DNA from: Nautilus pompilius
Lineage: Eukaryota; Mollusca; Cephalopoda; Nautilida; Nautilidae
Direction of reading: 5' to 3'
Assembly: GCA_018389105.1 (NCBI GenBank)
Contig: JACATO010000121.1
Span: 3,412,501 to 3,476,500 of the forward strand
DNA length: 64,000 nt
Below, piece after piece: positions 26,023-39,900 of the stretch. Numbering within the stretch: position 1 is the stretch's first letter; every line of letters begins with the position of its first letter. A program made the translations under genes and the position numbers. The notes under the pieces are model-generated. The model was not told the origin of the DNA. It was given only the letters and a program-made list of their open reading frames with translations, and made no database searches.

Positions 26023-29000
26023 TTATCTATCTTCCCTGCTGCTGTAAAACTGTCCAGCCTCTGGCTTTCCTCCACTCATAACAAAATCATAAATTTTTGG
26101 CTTTATTTTCTCTGCCATGGACAAAACAATTCGAAAATCTCCTTCATAGGATAATGAGAGATCCTCTTGCAGCCTTTTAGGTCCTCCTCTTAATGGATCC
26201 ATTCCCTGGTTGCTGGAATCAATTAGAAAAAAGTAAACAAATGATGAAAACATGAACAGAAAGAGATAAGTGAGATAAATAACTAATTATTAAAAGGTGA
26301 ATATCATTAGTGTAGCTGTCAAATTGAGAAATGGAGTGTCGAAGGTGTTAATAAGACAACTACCTTGATGTCCAACTCATTAGGACACTTACAAAGTAAT
26401 AAACCCTTGTAAACTGAGAACCCATGTTCTGTTCCCCCCATTTAAAATGTTAATGTTCTCAATTACAGCCCACTTGTAATCATTAATATGCAAGACTGAG
26501 AAGTTTACTATTCACTAATCACTCAGAGTAACTAAGATCCTTTAGTCTTTAAATCATTCTGATGAAACCTTTTTGTACCTCTTCTTGACTATCAACATTC
26601 CTAACACAATAAGGACATTATGCCTGAACTAAATACTCTTAGTGAGGTTTAACCAAAACTTTAAATTTAAAACAAATATGAAAGTCTAACATCTTGATTT
26701 TAACAGCCCTTTTTAACAGATCTAGAATACACTGAGATCCTTCTTCATCATTGTTAATGTGACCATTTTCCCCAATAGCAATGATCTGCATTACAAAGAT
26801 ACTGAAGATAATATAACTTTTTTTGGGGTATTAATGTCTACAAAATAATAGTAGTAGTGCCATGTCACTTACGTCTCAGCCTCCACGTGCTTTACAAGAC
26901 ATAAGGCCTTTCTGTAGAGAACCCGCATAAAGCTAGCAATGTGTGCTTCCCAGAGACCATACAAACCGCAGGGTGAATATGGTGGCAGCTGCCTTAGCTG
27001 CAAAGATGGCATATGACAAATTAAACTTGGTAAATTATTTACTTTCAAGTATATTAAGCATACAGACCAAACTTCTTTTTTTCTAAATACATCCTTCATA
27101 CAAGTTATTTCATATGTATGAGAGTTAAAAGCACCAACATCAGAACTACAGTAAGGCAGTAGTGGCATGCATCTTAATATTAGTTTATCGAAATAGCCAG
27201 AAAATCAAATATAAAAACTTTATTCTAGTCTACTATACTGGCCATAAACAGATGACTATTTGTAAATTAGTGGAAAAACTTCAAAAAGAATTTTTAAAAT
27301 TCATAGTAGTAGTCAGTGAATAAAATGTAGCATAGTTTATTTTCACCAAATTAGCAAAATTAAAACTGTTTATTTTGTTTTTCAAACTAAAGTAATTGTA
27401 TCTGCCAAAAAAAAAAAAGAATAAAGAATAACAGGTTAGTAATGTTACCCTCAATACACAAATGGAATAAGGCTTTACTTAGCATGACTATACCATTATT
27501 CTGGTATTATCTATCAACTATAAACTGCATAGTGCTTTCAGAAGCAAAAAAAAAAACAAACAAAAACAGTTAAATAATAATGCATTACAATATTTAAAGA
27601 GCTACTCAGCTGACCACAAGTATGCAGCAAACAAGAGAAGATCCAATATTTTCTTTGAAAGGAAATCCCAGGATAGAGAACATAGATATTCTAATGAGGC
27701 AATTGTTGTATAAAACAGAAAGGGACCTTACCTCCTTCAGAAGTATTCGAACAAAAGATTCAGCATATTCTGATTTTGGGAATAATTTTTCACTAAATAA
27801 ATAAATAAATAAAAAAGATAATAAACACAGTTTGCTAATATTATTTTAATTTGTCAACATAAAAAAAAAATTAATGATGATAAATGCAGAATGTTCATCT
27901 GGCATTGTTGGAACAAAAGTTGTTTGTAATTCCATGTCCATCTGGATTAATTTTTATTCTTAACGCACAGCTGTCCACATAAGTGAGCAGACACCAGCCA
28001 TGGTTGTTAGAGGTAAGGGGCAGAGATACATCAAGCAAAATAGTTACGCGTAATTATATTATAGGAAGAGGATGTATTCTGCAGCCTACAACAGTGGTGA
28101 GGTGGACAGGAACTTGCTCTGTTATCACCAGATAAGCTTTTATCATGGTCATGGCACTGCTTTTGCTTTTGTTATTATTATTTTAGAATTTTCTATGCCG
28201 GCTTTTACACATAAGGTATATTAATCGAGTTTTGTATTGTATTACAATATTTTTCACACACTTTCACAATGATTAGCTTTTAAAGCATCATTTACTGGAA
28301 GACTTTAATTTCTCATTTGAAAGGTAACAACAGGAAAAAAATAAAAATAAAGTTGATCCCTAAAGCAAATCATGCAGGTCCAAACTAGGTGTACTTTCTC
28401 AGATCTACTTACACTCGTCCAGGCATGAACTCATCCTCTGAGTGGTCGTAGTATAGACAGAGAAGTTCTGCCTCTAGTTTTTCATGTCGCCAGGCAATGT
28501 GGTCATGGCAAAAAGGAGAGTGCATGACTCTGTGCATGTTCAGATCAATAATTGTGGTTGGGTACATGCTACACAGGATTTCCTTCATTTGCTGAAAAAA
28601 TGAATTTCCAGACTCCTGCCAAGCAAACAAAAGCAGTAATTTCATTATATATATAATATATATAAACTATTAATAATAAAACTGTTTACTTGTTGTAATT
28701 CCTCAATGCCTTCCTGCAGACTGATGCAATTGGAATCTATCTAGCCTCATGATGATGGCTAACTTTTAAGAAATAATCACCATTTTATGTTGTTCATATT
28801 TTCACATTTAAAAACCCTCTCTCTTTTTTCTTTCTTGGGTTGGTGAAAAGTGACTGATGTCAGCCTTGGAGCTCAGAGGAAAATTAGTATTATTAGATGA
28901 TTCCTGCATATATGCTCTCATGAGTATAGGCTCAAGCAAGGACAGATTTTTAAAAGCAGACTCTTAACAGTCAAATATATAACAAAGTTTTTATATTGTT

Positions 29001-32000
29001 GTAAATGAATTTCAGAAGAGTGAAAAGGTTTATATAGATAAGTTAAACAAAGCACAAACAACAAAACTCAAGATAGTCTTATCATGTCAAAAGCCAGAAG
29101 TACGTCTGGAAATAAAATGAGGTAATATACAAATATATATATATATATGTTCTGCAACTAAAGTAACTTAATACTTGTTTGAAATAAATATGTTTAATTT
29201 TCATTTTATATGAATGTTAAATATTTAACAATGCACTGCTTAACTTAAACAATGTGGCATTTATGGTACAAAGGATTTTCTGAACATTAGAATATCAACT
29301 TTTATAAATATATCCTTTGAGAAGATACAAGACTAGCAAAACTTGATTTGAGACTTCTGGCATCAACTAGGTAAGAGGAAGTTTTAATGTTTTAGAAAAC
29401 AATAGAAACAACCATTTGTTCTGTTATCTTCAGCATAGGAGATGACTAATATTAAGTTAAAACCACCTGTTAGCCACATTTAGATCTGTCCTTGACAACC
29501 AGTGAAGGTGTCATTTAAAGCTGATTATACTTAGTTCTGAGTACCATATGGGATAAAATTAAAAAAAAAAACAACAAAATCTAGCTTTAGATAAGGGAAA
29601 ATACATTAAAAAAAAAAATAACAGCTATACCAACCAATAATTAATGCTGTAAAATAAAATATCATCATCAAAGGATACTTTTTTCTTATGTAAATTTTGT
29701 CATTCTCAACAATGAATCTGTTTATTTACTCATAAAGTTCTAGTCTGCATGAAAAATGTATAAAACTTTAATAGATTTTAATAAACCAATCAATTAGCAA
29801 CTCATTTTTATGTATGAATAATTTGGAAGATCAATAAAAATGAGTTTCATCTATGAAACAATTCTGGACTAATATAAGTAATCATGTATGGAAGCCTACA
29901 TTTTTGAAGTTCTTACTGGTCTCTTTCTACACCCTCAAGTATATCAACTAATAAAACTGATTCATGGCTTACTAACAGGAATTATTTATCAAAAAGTATG
30001 CATACCTGAACAAGTCCTTGCAGGTAGAGATCATGGTGGTAGGCCCAATTCTTCTCCATCACTACTCCACGAGAGCAGCGGCGCTCTTGTGCATTATTAA
30101 AGAGTGCCAGTGCATTAATGACCTGCAGTGGATAAAAAAATGCCAAGTAAAACCAACTGATTTCCTCCATTCTTAAATATAATCCACAACAGTGTGTTAG
30201 CTTTAGGGCCTATATATACAACTATCAAGATGTTTGGCAATATGCTGTTAAAACTTTGGCTACACTCTGGATAGCCTATAACACAACCATGAGTAAACGA
30301 AACTATCATGGTGTCTGCCTAACTAGATGTCCATTATATACATAATCATGTCTGGCATATGTACATTTCAGTCAGATGCATTAATCTGTGGAGTTGGCCA
30401 AAATAACTAGAAAGAAACTGTATAAGAAAGTAAATTTTATAAGAATGTAATTTAATCAAACTTTCTCCAGTTGGATTTTGGCATATTTTTTTGGCATGCA
30501 CTGTATCAGTTTGACATTGCAAAACCATTTCTTTTCAAAGAATATCATGTATTGCCATAGATTTTCACATTTCTTGCAAAGAATGAAAAGTCAGATTTCA
30601 GTTTGGTGGAAACCAATTGGAAACTCAGTTTCTGTATACTGGAATCCAGACATTGCTGAGTTATCCAATGGTCTCTATTAATGGAAACTTGATAGTTCAT
30701 GCAGTATTGACTTTAGTGAGACTACATGTGTCTAGACACAAACCAGATTGATTCTTTTAATGGATTTTCCTACAACAACACTGCGGTGAAATGTCATGAG
30801 ATGGGAAGCTATGGCTGTCCTAAGAAAATCTTCTTCAATGTTGTTTGCTGGACTCAGTATACTGTCAGAAACCTGGTTTAAAAAAGAAGAAAAAATTATT
30901 ACATTTGTATGAAACCTATTGTCAAGTAAAGAAAATGAAAGCTACATTATAGCACATGTACCGTGCAGAAACTCTGAACAGTGAACCAGTGCATTTAAGC
31001 TCATTAATTCTTCTCATTACCCTGATAAGCTGCTTTGTGGATCACCACCTCTAAGCTTTGTTCAAAAGATAATCTACATCCTATAAAAGCTCTCAATGCA
31101 GAGAATAAAATGATTAAAATCAGATGGCTTTGAATAGGCATTCTAAAGAAAAACAACACAGAGGCAGATTGAATGTTTTCATATTACTTAACATTTTTTC
31201 AAAGATACTGCATCATCATACTGAGAACTTCAAGAATGATTGGGCTGCTGTTGAAGAAAAAGTAGTAGTGGAGGAGGTAAATGAACTATCTTGTAAAGCA
31301 TGCAAGGACTTTGTTAGTGATTTGGAAAAATTAAGAAAGTACTTATAGCTGAATGCTAACTGTGCTGCTAGTAAATAACTGTCATTGAAGAAACAGTGCT
31401 GAAGTTTTAATGCATATTTGCATCAGTTTATTTTCTACAGAAAAGCAGGAATCCATCAAAGGTGAATGTACCTGAAAGTTATGTATATCAGGTGTGATTA
31501 AAACCAGACAAAAAAAAAGTTTTTGTTAGCATGATTCTAAAACTGATTTAATGTAATGTTATTAACAACTGATGGCAATTTATTCGGTTCATTTACAATT
31601 TTATTACTAAAAGAACATTTTTTTTCTAAATTCAAGCTGCGCTGAACAGTTCAGTCGATTTATATTTATGTCTTCTACTATATTTTATTGTAAAGAAGTA
31701 AAATAAGTTTTTCTCTGTCCACAAAGCACAATTATTTTTGAAAAACTCTATCAGATCTTCCATAAAATGTCTAGTAGTTAGAATAGATTAAATCTAATAA
31801 ATTTAATCATTTAGCACGTTCTAGATGTTTACAACCTGAAACATTCTAGTGAATCTCAGTTGAGTTCAATATTCATTCTAACAAACTCCACACTTCTGTT
31901 GACATAATAAGAACTTATATAGTGAAACTGCTGTAAAATTTCATGGTAACCTTAATCAAAATAGCGTGTTTCTTACAGCTAGAATCATTTGAGTATATTT

Positions 32001-35000
32001 CCTAAGAGTAGTTATGAATAAAAATAGATTCCTAATCTGTTTGATCACAATTTCCATCCCAGAATTTATGGCTGTTCCTTCATTTTTAAGTATTATCCAA
32101 GCTGAAAATATTTGGCATTGACAATATTGACTGACAACTAGATTTTTTTTCTTTCAGTTCAGTAATTGACAGATCTTATTTAGTCTTTTCTATCTTAAAA
32201 AAGTATATCATAGTCAATATGTCCAGTACTTTTAATGACATTATCACGTGCCATCCCCAATCCAGGAGTCTAGTCTTTGAACACCATTCATGATCCAGGC
32301 TACTATAGTCATTTTAATGACATACTCGTACATAAACTAAATACACTGTACTAGCTCTACACAGAATCTAAACTAGATCACAGGCAAAGAGAATTCCTGA
32401 AAAACTATGCAAAAAGAAAGTCTGGCTTTAGAAGGCTGTAAAGTAGTTCTTGGTTACAGTTTCGACAGAAATGAACTAGCAAATGTTTAAAAATACTTTG
32501 AAGTTATGAACCCATGTCACTATTTATCTGTTTTCAGAATATTCAGATACAGATTTCTTATGTAGTCAAAATATTTTATACAAAACCAATGGCTCAAGAG
32601 ATAATACTGTAATGTAAGCAATACATTAAAAAAAAAAAAAAAACTAATTTTTAAAAGATGTGTTAGTATGGTTTGCGGTTGCACCATTTACAATGTCGAT
32701 TCACTTGCACTATGTCATTCAAATTCTTAAAAAATGATTAGTTTGTAACTAAAAAAATTACTGAATTCCCACTGCAACAACAAAAATAGCAGTTCCATCT
32801 AAGAGTCTTTCTTCAGCTAACTACATACATGTGTAATTAAACTATATACTCATTCTCTTTGCTTTATACATTCCACAGAACAATAGATAAGAAATACCTT
32901 GATGTCCTCAGGTAATCTGGCTTCATCTAGAGACAACAACATTTCCATAAAATTCATTAAGTAGGCTGAGAAATATGTCACTCCTTCAGAGTTAGAGCCC
33001 TAAAATGCAAAATAAATAAATACAAATTTCAGACTGAGTTTAAGTGAAAACATAATATTTGAAAAATGCATGGTAAAAATATAGGTATAAAGACTTTGAA
33101 TTTCAACAAGAGGGCTCATTACTAAAACATTTCCTGCTCAAAACTTATATCACATTACCATATTGGACTTTCCCCTGATTTGTTGCTTATTAGTTTTTCT
33201 CTTTTTATTCATATAACACTAAGCATAGCCTTAGGATAGTAGCAATAAACATTCCAACCTATCAATATTTCAAATAAATCAGTGCTGCAGAGTTTTAAAT
33301 AAAAATGTATAGTTGATTGTAGCCTTATTCTACTAGTTTTTTTTTTTTTTAAGTCAAATTAATGCCATAATAGGGAATGTCTATAGGTGAACAGATTCAA
33401 CCCCCCCCCCACAAGAGATAGTATGGTAAGGCTGTTTTATCTGATTTCTCCACCGCACATGCTTACAATGTGAATAAATACACAGCGCTTTGGTGTAATT
33501 ATTCTTAGATGTAGTTTTTCACTATTTTGGTTAGCATGACCATTGATGGTGGTATCTTCTCTGTCTCCTTTACCACTCAAATAAACATCTGCTGCCCATA
33601 TAACAGTTCGCTGTAACTGCACAAGAGAGGCTGCTTCACTTATATCAAATATTTTCAACCAGTATAGAATTAGTACCAGACTTTATTAAAGCAAAATATA
33701 TAAGGGTGCCACCAGAAAACAAAGCACACATGCAGATTAAGTTATCTTCTAGACAATAATACAGTAATGGAAATATTGGAAGTAAATATGAAAATTGCAG
33801 AAAAGTAGGATGCAAACAGACAGATAAGGAATTAATGACCTGAAGTATAAGAAAATCTCTATCAATTGTTTGAATACATGCATCATGATGTGATATTACC
33901 TAGACTTTAACTGGTTCATAAGTGACCAATAAAAATCTTCTACACAAACATGACACTGAAATGGAAGTAATTGTTTTCTTTTCACTGCCGACATGACTCC
34001 AAGTACAGAAATAATAAATACACAAGCACCTCATGATAATTTATAGAGTGGGATGTTCTAGCTTGTGAGGGATAATCCATGAAACAAATTACAGCTAAAC
34101 TCAAAAGTTTAGCCAAAGAAAGAAAAAATAAACTCAAAGTGGCCTCAATAAACATGATGCAATTCAAAAACTATTTCTGAGGAGAGAAAACAACACTAAG
34201 AGGGAGCATTCAAACAAAAACAGTGAGACAAGAGAACTGAAAACAAAGTCCTGTATATAGGTGAATCAACATTCTGATTATTTGGAAACCAATCAGCAAC
34301 AGTTTGTTCAATGGCACAAAGGTACAAAAGTCAATGTACATCTGTAAAGCATGGAAACTGACTGATCCAAGTCTAGAGTTAATGTTACATAAAAAAAATT
34401 GTATTCTAGCATGGCATAAAGGCACAGTGCTTTTAAGTGTAGCAGATTGCTTTCATACACAAAATAATAAATTCATTAACAATCCTTTTTTTCTGTTTTG
34501 CTAAGATTATAAACTTTTTTTCCTGCACTCATCGAGAGAGTCACAGCAGTCAGTATTCCATGTTCTATATCAAATCATGTTCAACAATAACATTCTATAT
34601 TAAGGATTATAATTACCTTATTTAGCAAGACTCTGAATTTTCCTATCAGGCGAGTCATCCAGCTGTGTATAACATCATGGAATTGTAATGACTTGTGAAG
34701 ATCCTTCTGAGGGATAATCAATGTAAGGCTATGCAATGAGAGGCCAACCATTCCTTGTGCACTAAAAATAAACACAATAGCTACCAAACCTTTGTCAGGA
34801 ATTGTGTGAAGTCGCCAGTCTGTATAGCCATTAGATAAGTTCCAGCAAAGTTCACCTGCTAGAGTTTGTTTGCATATCTGTAGCAGAAACTGAGGGCCAA
34901 GTAAAAGTGTTCTCCCATTAAACCAGACATGTTCAATACGGGGTCCCAGAATGTTATCCCAGTAACTGAACAACACAGCATCGATAAGGTTATTTTCATC

Positions 35001-35195
35001 TGGCAAAAGTTGAGAAACAGAATATTTAGAACTTGGACTAAGAGGTATCAAAGTTGGATTTAGACCTTCATATAAATCCATCTGTTCTTCAGAAGATGAC
35101 AAGGTTACGTTGGTCAGTCCAATTTTGTTTATCTTGAGTTTTGGAGGATATGGTTCAGTGGAGTCTGATGCTACGACTTCAGAATCACCATTCAT
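26023..35195 (-). CDS. C9orf72: C9orf72 orthologue (DENN-fold protein), nine coding exons
   Basis: In vertebrates C9orf72 works with SMCR8 and WDR41 in a DENN-type complex acting on small GTPases in autophagy, lysosome and endosome traffic. Exons, in order: 35195-34617 (acceptor puts exon start at 35210), 33616-33467, 32999-32898, 30872-30744, 30122-30006, 28615-28413, 27792-27732, 26997-26873, 26212-26023. They join to 551 codons with all phases closing; human is 481. The hallmark YWDNILGPR falls at residues 78-86 (32-40 in human), so the N-terminus is about 46 residues longer and Ser/acid-rich. Later matches include SVVVG, ALFNNAQERRCSR, YPTTIIDLNM, FMRVLYRKALCLVKHVE and GDFRIVLSMAEKIKP near the C-terminus. 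As in human, the start codon lies in an exon with its own acceptor, implying an upstream non-coding exon. The second coding exon (50 codons) is the least certain: it is longer than, and poorly similar to, the 20-residue human exon. Confidence 0.95.
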
Positions 35196-35390
35196 TGTGA
35201 AAGAATAAACCTAGTAGGAAGTATAGTCTGCAGCCCCTTTTTTGGTTTTGACAAATGACCTTTTCAGAACATCCCAACATCTGTATGCATATATAAATAT
35301 TTTATCTAAATGTATACATTCTGCAATAAAATAAATGCTTGTAACACTGAAATTGTTTTTGCTTTTTGTAAATTATTAACGCAAAAAAAG

Positions 35391-35651
35391 TTAGAAATAA
35401 ATCTTGGGCAAATCGTTTCTCATCTGCATGACCTGCACGATGTAACTGGCGACGATCATATTAATCATCACAAAGCATCCTGCAAGTGTAGTAAGGGAGA
35501 CTAGCCAATAAACAGCTGGTGCAGGTGCTTGAGTGATGTATAAAAGAAATAGAACGAAGCAGAGCACAATTACAGATATGAAAGCATAATTGACAAGTAA
35601 CAGAACTATCTTTTCCTGGATGATGATTTGGGCGATCCAGTCAACCCTCAT
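35391..35651 (-). CDS. Short open frame for a two-pass membrane protein, not recognised
   Basis: From ATG at 35651 the frame runs 86 codons to a TAA and begins MRVDWIAQIIIQEK. It has two clear hydrophobic segments, residues about 15-41 and 49-74, with a short APAPA turn between and a charged tail QMRNDLPKIYF. A good 3' splice site (tttctgttttcag) lies upstream at about 35745-35757, so this may be the last exon of a small gene whose first exon is near 35900-36030. In-frame TAA at about 35714-35716 blocks extension from that acceptor, so translation would start at this ATG (weak context) or follow another splice. It sits within 200 bases of the C9orf72 start exon on the same strand. I do not recognise the family. 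Confidence 0.45.
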   Translation of the reverse strand: MRVDWIAQIIIQEKIVLLLVNYAFISVIVLCFVLFLLYITQAPAPAVYWLVSLTTLAGCFVMINMIVASYIVQVMQMRNDLPKIYF

Positions 35652-36998
35652 CAGGAACAGAATGCAAGCAAGCAAAGTGGTTAGTCGTCCTTCTGTACAC
35701 CGTCCGGATTACGCAGGCAGCGCCAGCCACTCCACGACTGGCCAACCTGAAAACAGAAAGAGTTAAAATCGTTCTCTATGCAACATTAAACACCGTAGAC
35801 CGCTATTTCTACACTAAACCTCTCCTTTAAAGCAAATACCCAGGTAACTCCCGCAATCCTGCAAACCATCGCCAGAGTTTGCCTTACCAACACCAGCGGC
35901 AACGACTGGGGAATGGACAAACAACTCCAGTTATTGACCATTCGGTATAGCTCACGATGTTCAGGGTTCCACCGAGCCCCCCTACTGGCACCTGGCTGAC
36001 AACAGTTATAGCAGGGAGCAGCTGCCATCCTCTCCAAACACCTGGCTAACACCTTTTTTAAGCATAACGACTGCAGTAACAGCTAAGCTTACTTACCTGG
36101 GGGTACCCCTGTGGTCCGTCCAGGAAGAAGGAAGGAAATCAATGGCAATCATATTTTTTTCGGAAGATGCATCCTAAAACTTACCCATTGAATGGATTTT
36201 TTTTTTCCTTTAGGTAAACATTATTAAAATTTTCCCAGGTTTAAGCCCTTTTTTTTACGATGTCTGGGTAAATGACTCTCAGAAGTTTGTACAATTCATA
36301 TGCCAAAATGTTAGACAGACACGATTAATGAATGATAATAATTGAAACTAGTATAGATCAATGCAAATTCATTTAAAAAAAAAAGCCAGAATTTATTTTA
36401 AAAAGCGAGTTTAAAACAATATTTACTTACAAAATTTACCTTAAATTGTCTGCTATAAAAATGTATCTGAGGGCTTTATAAATATTATCAGTTAGTTTAG
36501 CCTTAAAAAAAAAAAAAAGTTTAGCCGGTGTGCAAAATTAACAATGACAAGTTTAAACATTTCCTGTGTAACAAATGTTAATTAATCAATTGTTTACTAG
36601 TTAAGATGAAATTAATCTAGGATGAAACACAATTTGAAATTATATCGGTGTGATAATGTTTCTTATAAACCCAACAAATTTTAATAACAATACAATGATA
36701 ACTAAAAACGCTACTTGAATTAGTGAGTAAATACAATTTTAAAAAAAAGAAAACAAACAAACAAAACAACAAAAGCATTTATCTTTGTTTATAATATACT
36801 TAAGAATTTATGTAATTTAAAATGCACATTGTACTAATTTAAAATCGTTCCAATTTTTGTAAAAATAAAGACACGATGAGTCCGAACTCTGTTTATTATC
36901 CGGTAATTTATTTAATAAGTGTTTGTTTTTTTTTTTACACCGCTTTCAGACTGGCAACGAGGCGGCCTGTGGCTGGAGACAGAGATCGGGTTCGAGAA
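35652..36998. promoter_or_regulatory. Head-to-head 5' region between C9orf72 side and DOHH
   Basis: The minus-strand genes and DOHH diverge from this 1.3 kb interval, which should contain both promoters. 35700-36130 is richer in G+C than its surroundings; the rest is AT-rich with A runs. No TATA box can be assigned confidently. A 3' splice site (accgctttcag, ending 36949) 49 bases before the DOHH ATG suggests an upstream non-coding DOHH exon. Confidence 0.5.
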
Positions 36999-39900
36999 AT
37001 GCCCCGAACCGAAGTAGAAAACGGAAAAGTTGCCGAAATTGGCAAAATACTCGTCGATATAGATGTTCCCTTAAGAGAAAGATTTCGCGCGCTGTTCACC
37101 TTACGCAGCTGTGGTGGGAAGGAGGCGATTGATGCCATCTCGAGTTGCTTCACGGACGAATCAGCCTTGTTGAAACACGAGCTCGCCTACTGCCTGGGAC
37201 AGATGCAAGATGAATACGCGATACCTGTTCTTATCGGGGTCTTAGAGGACGAATCGCAGGAACCCATAGTCAGGCATGAAGCAGGTGAGGTGCAGTACCG
37301 ATACTGGTAATACTAGCTGAAGGTATAAAGCTAAAAGTAAAGTAATGTGTCACTGGTTGCCACGGTATACAGTACAATACGTCGTCTGTAACTTACGTTG
37401 AGACTGTAAATATGAAATACCTGTCAGTGGTGTTGAATGTATTAATGGTAGTTGGCCCCCCCCACCTCCAAAGCCTTTCTGAACAGTCCATCAACCTACC
37501 CTGTTACTTAAGAAAAAATGTTACAAATATCCATTGGGGGACTTGCCAATTTTAAAGAAACTAAAGGCGTGTCCCCTTCTACCAGAATTAGCTACCAAGG
37601 TGAAAAAACTTTTCTAAATGTACAAGTCTTATACTTAGAATTTAGAAAAAAATAATCTCAGTTTCTTATATAAAAAAATTCTCACAAACACAACTCTTCT
37701 GGGTCAAGTTAGTACAAGGTTATATTCGATGGTATTTATAACTACATTTTAGTAATGGCTATAAAAGAAATGATAATATGTGCAGTGTTACAAAAATGGA
37801 TCTAATGTATTTTTAAAATCTTGTCCAATAGAAGTAGGAGGTGGGAGGTATTTTGCTGACATGTAAATTATAAAAAGCTATCTAAAACTCAAAAATACAA
37901 ACCAGCTCACGTGTCTTGTATTCTAGGGCAGGGGTTGTTCTTTTCGTTCAAAGACCTGCTGTTGTAGTGCAAAAGTATCTATGACATGGTATCATTATCA
38001 TGGGATGATGCAATATATTTGCAGTATTCATTTGAAATTTAAATGCTAAAGTTGAAGCTCAGAAGGCACCAGTCTGCTTACATTAAGGAGTTTCAGCATG
38101 TTGTAGTGATCAAACATTTTACCATATCCAAGGATGGTACAAGTGCCATTTATTATATTGATTTGGTGGAGAATCTGAATGCAGGGAAGTATTCTGAAAG
38201 GATAGGAGTTATCCTGCAGATGAGTAGCCTGGTGAGTATTACAGTGTTAGCCTTAAAAATAAATGAACAGCCCTCATTTAAAAAGAAAAAAAGAACAGCA
38301 TCTGATGTTATCTGCTGGATTTGAATAATGAATTATTTTATGCCCACTTTGCCAATGGCATTTTCTGTTTTTGAATGTAATTTAATTGTTTATACATCAG
38401 ACTAATTAAACTAATTTTTAAAATTAAGTAGCAACAGAATAACTGTTAGAATTATTTAATTCCATTAAACAACAGGCTAGTTTTTTGTCACACTCTCTTA
38501 AAAATGCTTTTACAATACATATAGCTTTAAATAAAAGAATTATTTTTTTATTGAACCGCTTTAGGAGAAGCATTGGCAGCAATTGGCCCTCAAGCCGCTG
38601 TTGATATCTTGAAAAAGTATGAGGAATCTTCCATTGTAGAAGTATGTATTATAGATGTTTTTTCCCCTTAACTATCCTGCAATACTGAAATTAAAAAAAA
38701 AACAAACTTTAAAACCTCATTTATGTTAATATTCTTGATTATGAATATTAATCACATTATCAATACTTGGGAAATATTTCCTCAAGAATATATTAAAAGA
38801 TTTTTTTTTTCAAATACTTTGCTGTGAATAACAAAATATAAATATTTTATTCAAAAATCATTTTCACCCAACCAGTGCTTTTTTTTGGCATTGACAATCA
38901 GTCAGGGACCAAGTTTTTTTTAACATTGTCTGGAATCTAAGCATATCAATCAGCAGTGTTAACTAGCTATGATGGCACTGTAAAGTGCAACAAGTTTTTA
39001 GTGTTGATGGTGTGGAATGTGATGGTTTGCTTGATCCATGGTTGTGTTGCTGATGGGTGAAAGCTCACTGTATTGTCATCAATAATAGAGATACCATGCT
39101 CTAATTTGACTGGTGTTGAATTTCTAAAATCTGTCAGTATAGCTTAAATTTTCATTTCATTTAAAAAACTTTCCTTGACCTTATAGAGCATTCAAAAATT
39201 ATTTTTTAAAGCTTTTCTTTTATTATAGTATTTTCAATAATTTTGGTTAGTTGAAAAATTTTGTGTATGAAATGAAAAAGAAATATTGTGCTTTGCATAT
39301 TTTTGGGAAATATCTGAAATTCTCATTATTTTTAGCATGAACATGACAAATTTGGTCTTTAAAATAGAGGAAATTCTTGTTATTTATACTCATAGTTGTA
39401 GAATTCACTGGTTGTAGGGCTTACAGGTCCTATCTTGGTTACAAGATAAGGAAATCTCGTGCTCTCATTGTGGGAGGACATGAGCAAAAGCTGCTTCTAG
39501 AACTCTTCATTTTTAGATGAGGGAAGAAACTGATGTATTTTTATACAGAAATTTTAATATTCTCATTTTAATAATAATGTGTAATCTGCATTTCTATATT
39601 TATTTTGAGGTCTGAATTTTTTTTTTTTTAAGATTGCAGAGACTTGTCAGCTGGGCTTGAGGAAGATGGAGTGGCAGGCTAGTCCCAGTAGTAAAGAGGA
39701 GCACTTAAGCCAGAACCCTTATAATTCTGTTGATCCTGCTCCTTCATCTGAGTGTCAGCACATTGACACGCTCCAGAAAATACTGCTTGATGAACAATTG
39801 CCACTTTTCACTCGGTACAGGGCTATGTTTTCCCTGAGGAATATTGGTACCATTGAAGCTATCAAAGCCTTAGCTTTAGGTAAAATATTGCTTTTAGCAT

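Noticed and set aside
35210-36060. GGGGCC repeat as in human C9orf72 intron 1
   Set aside because: Only an isolated G run is present on the gene strand near 35975; there is no hexanucleotide array.
36876-36998. Upstream ATG extending DOHH by 41 residues
   Set aside because: The extension crosses a poly-T tract and a good splice acceptor and has no counterpart in the DOHH family.
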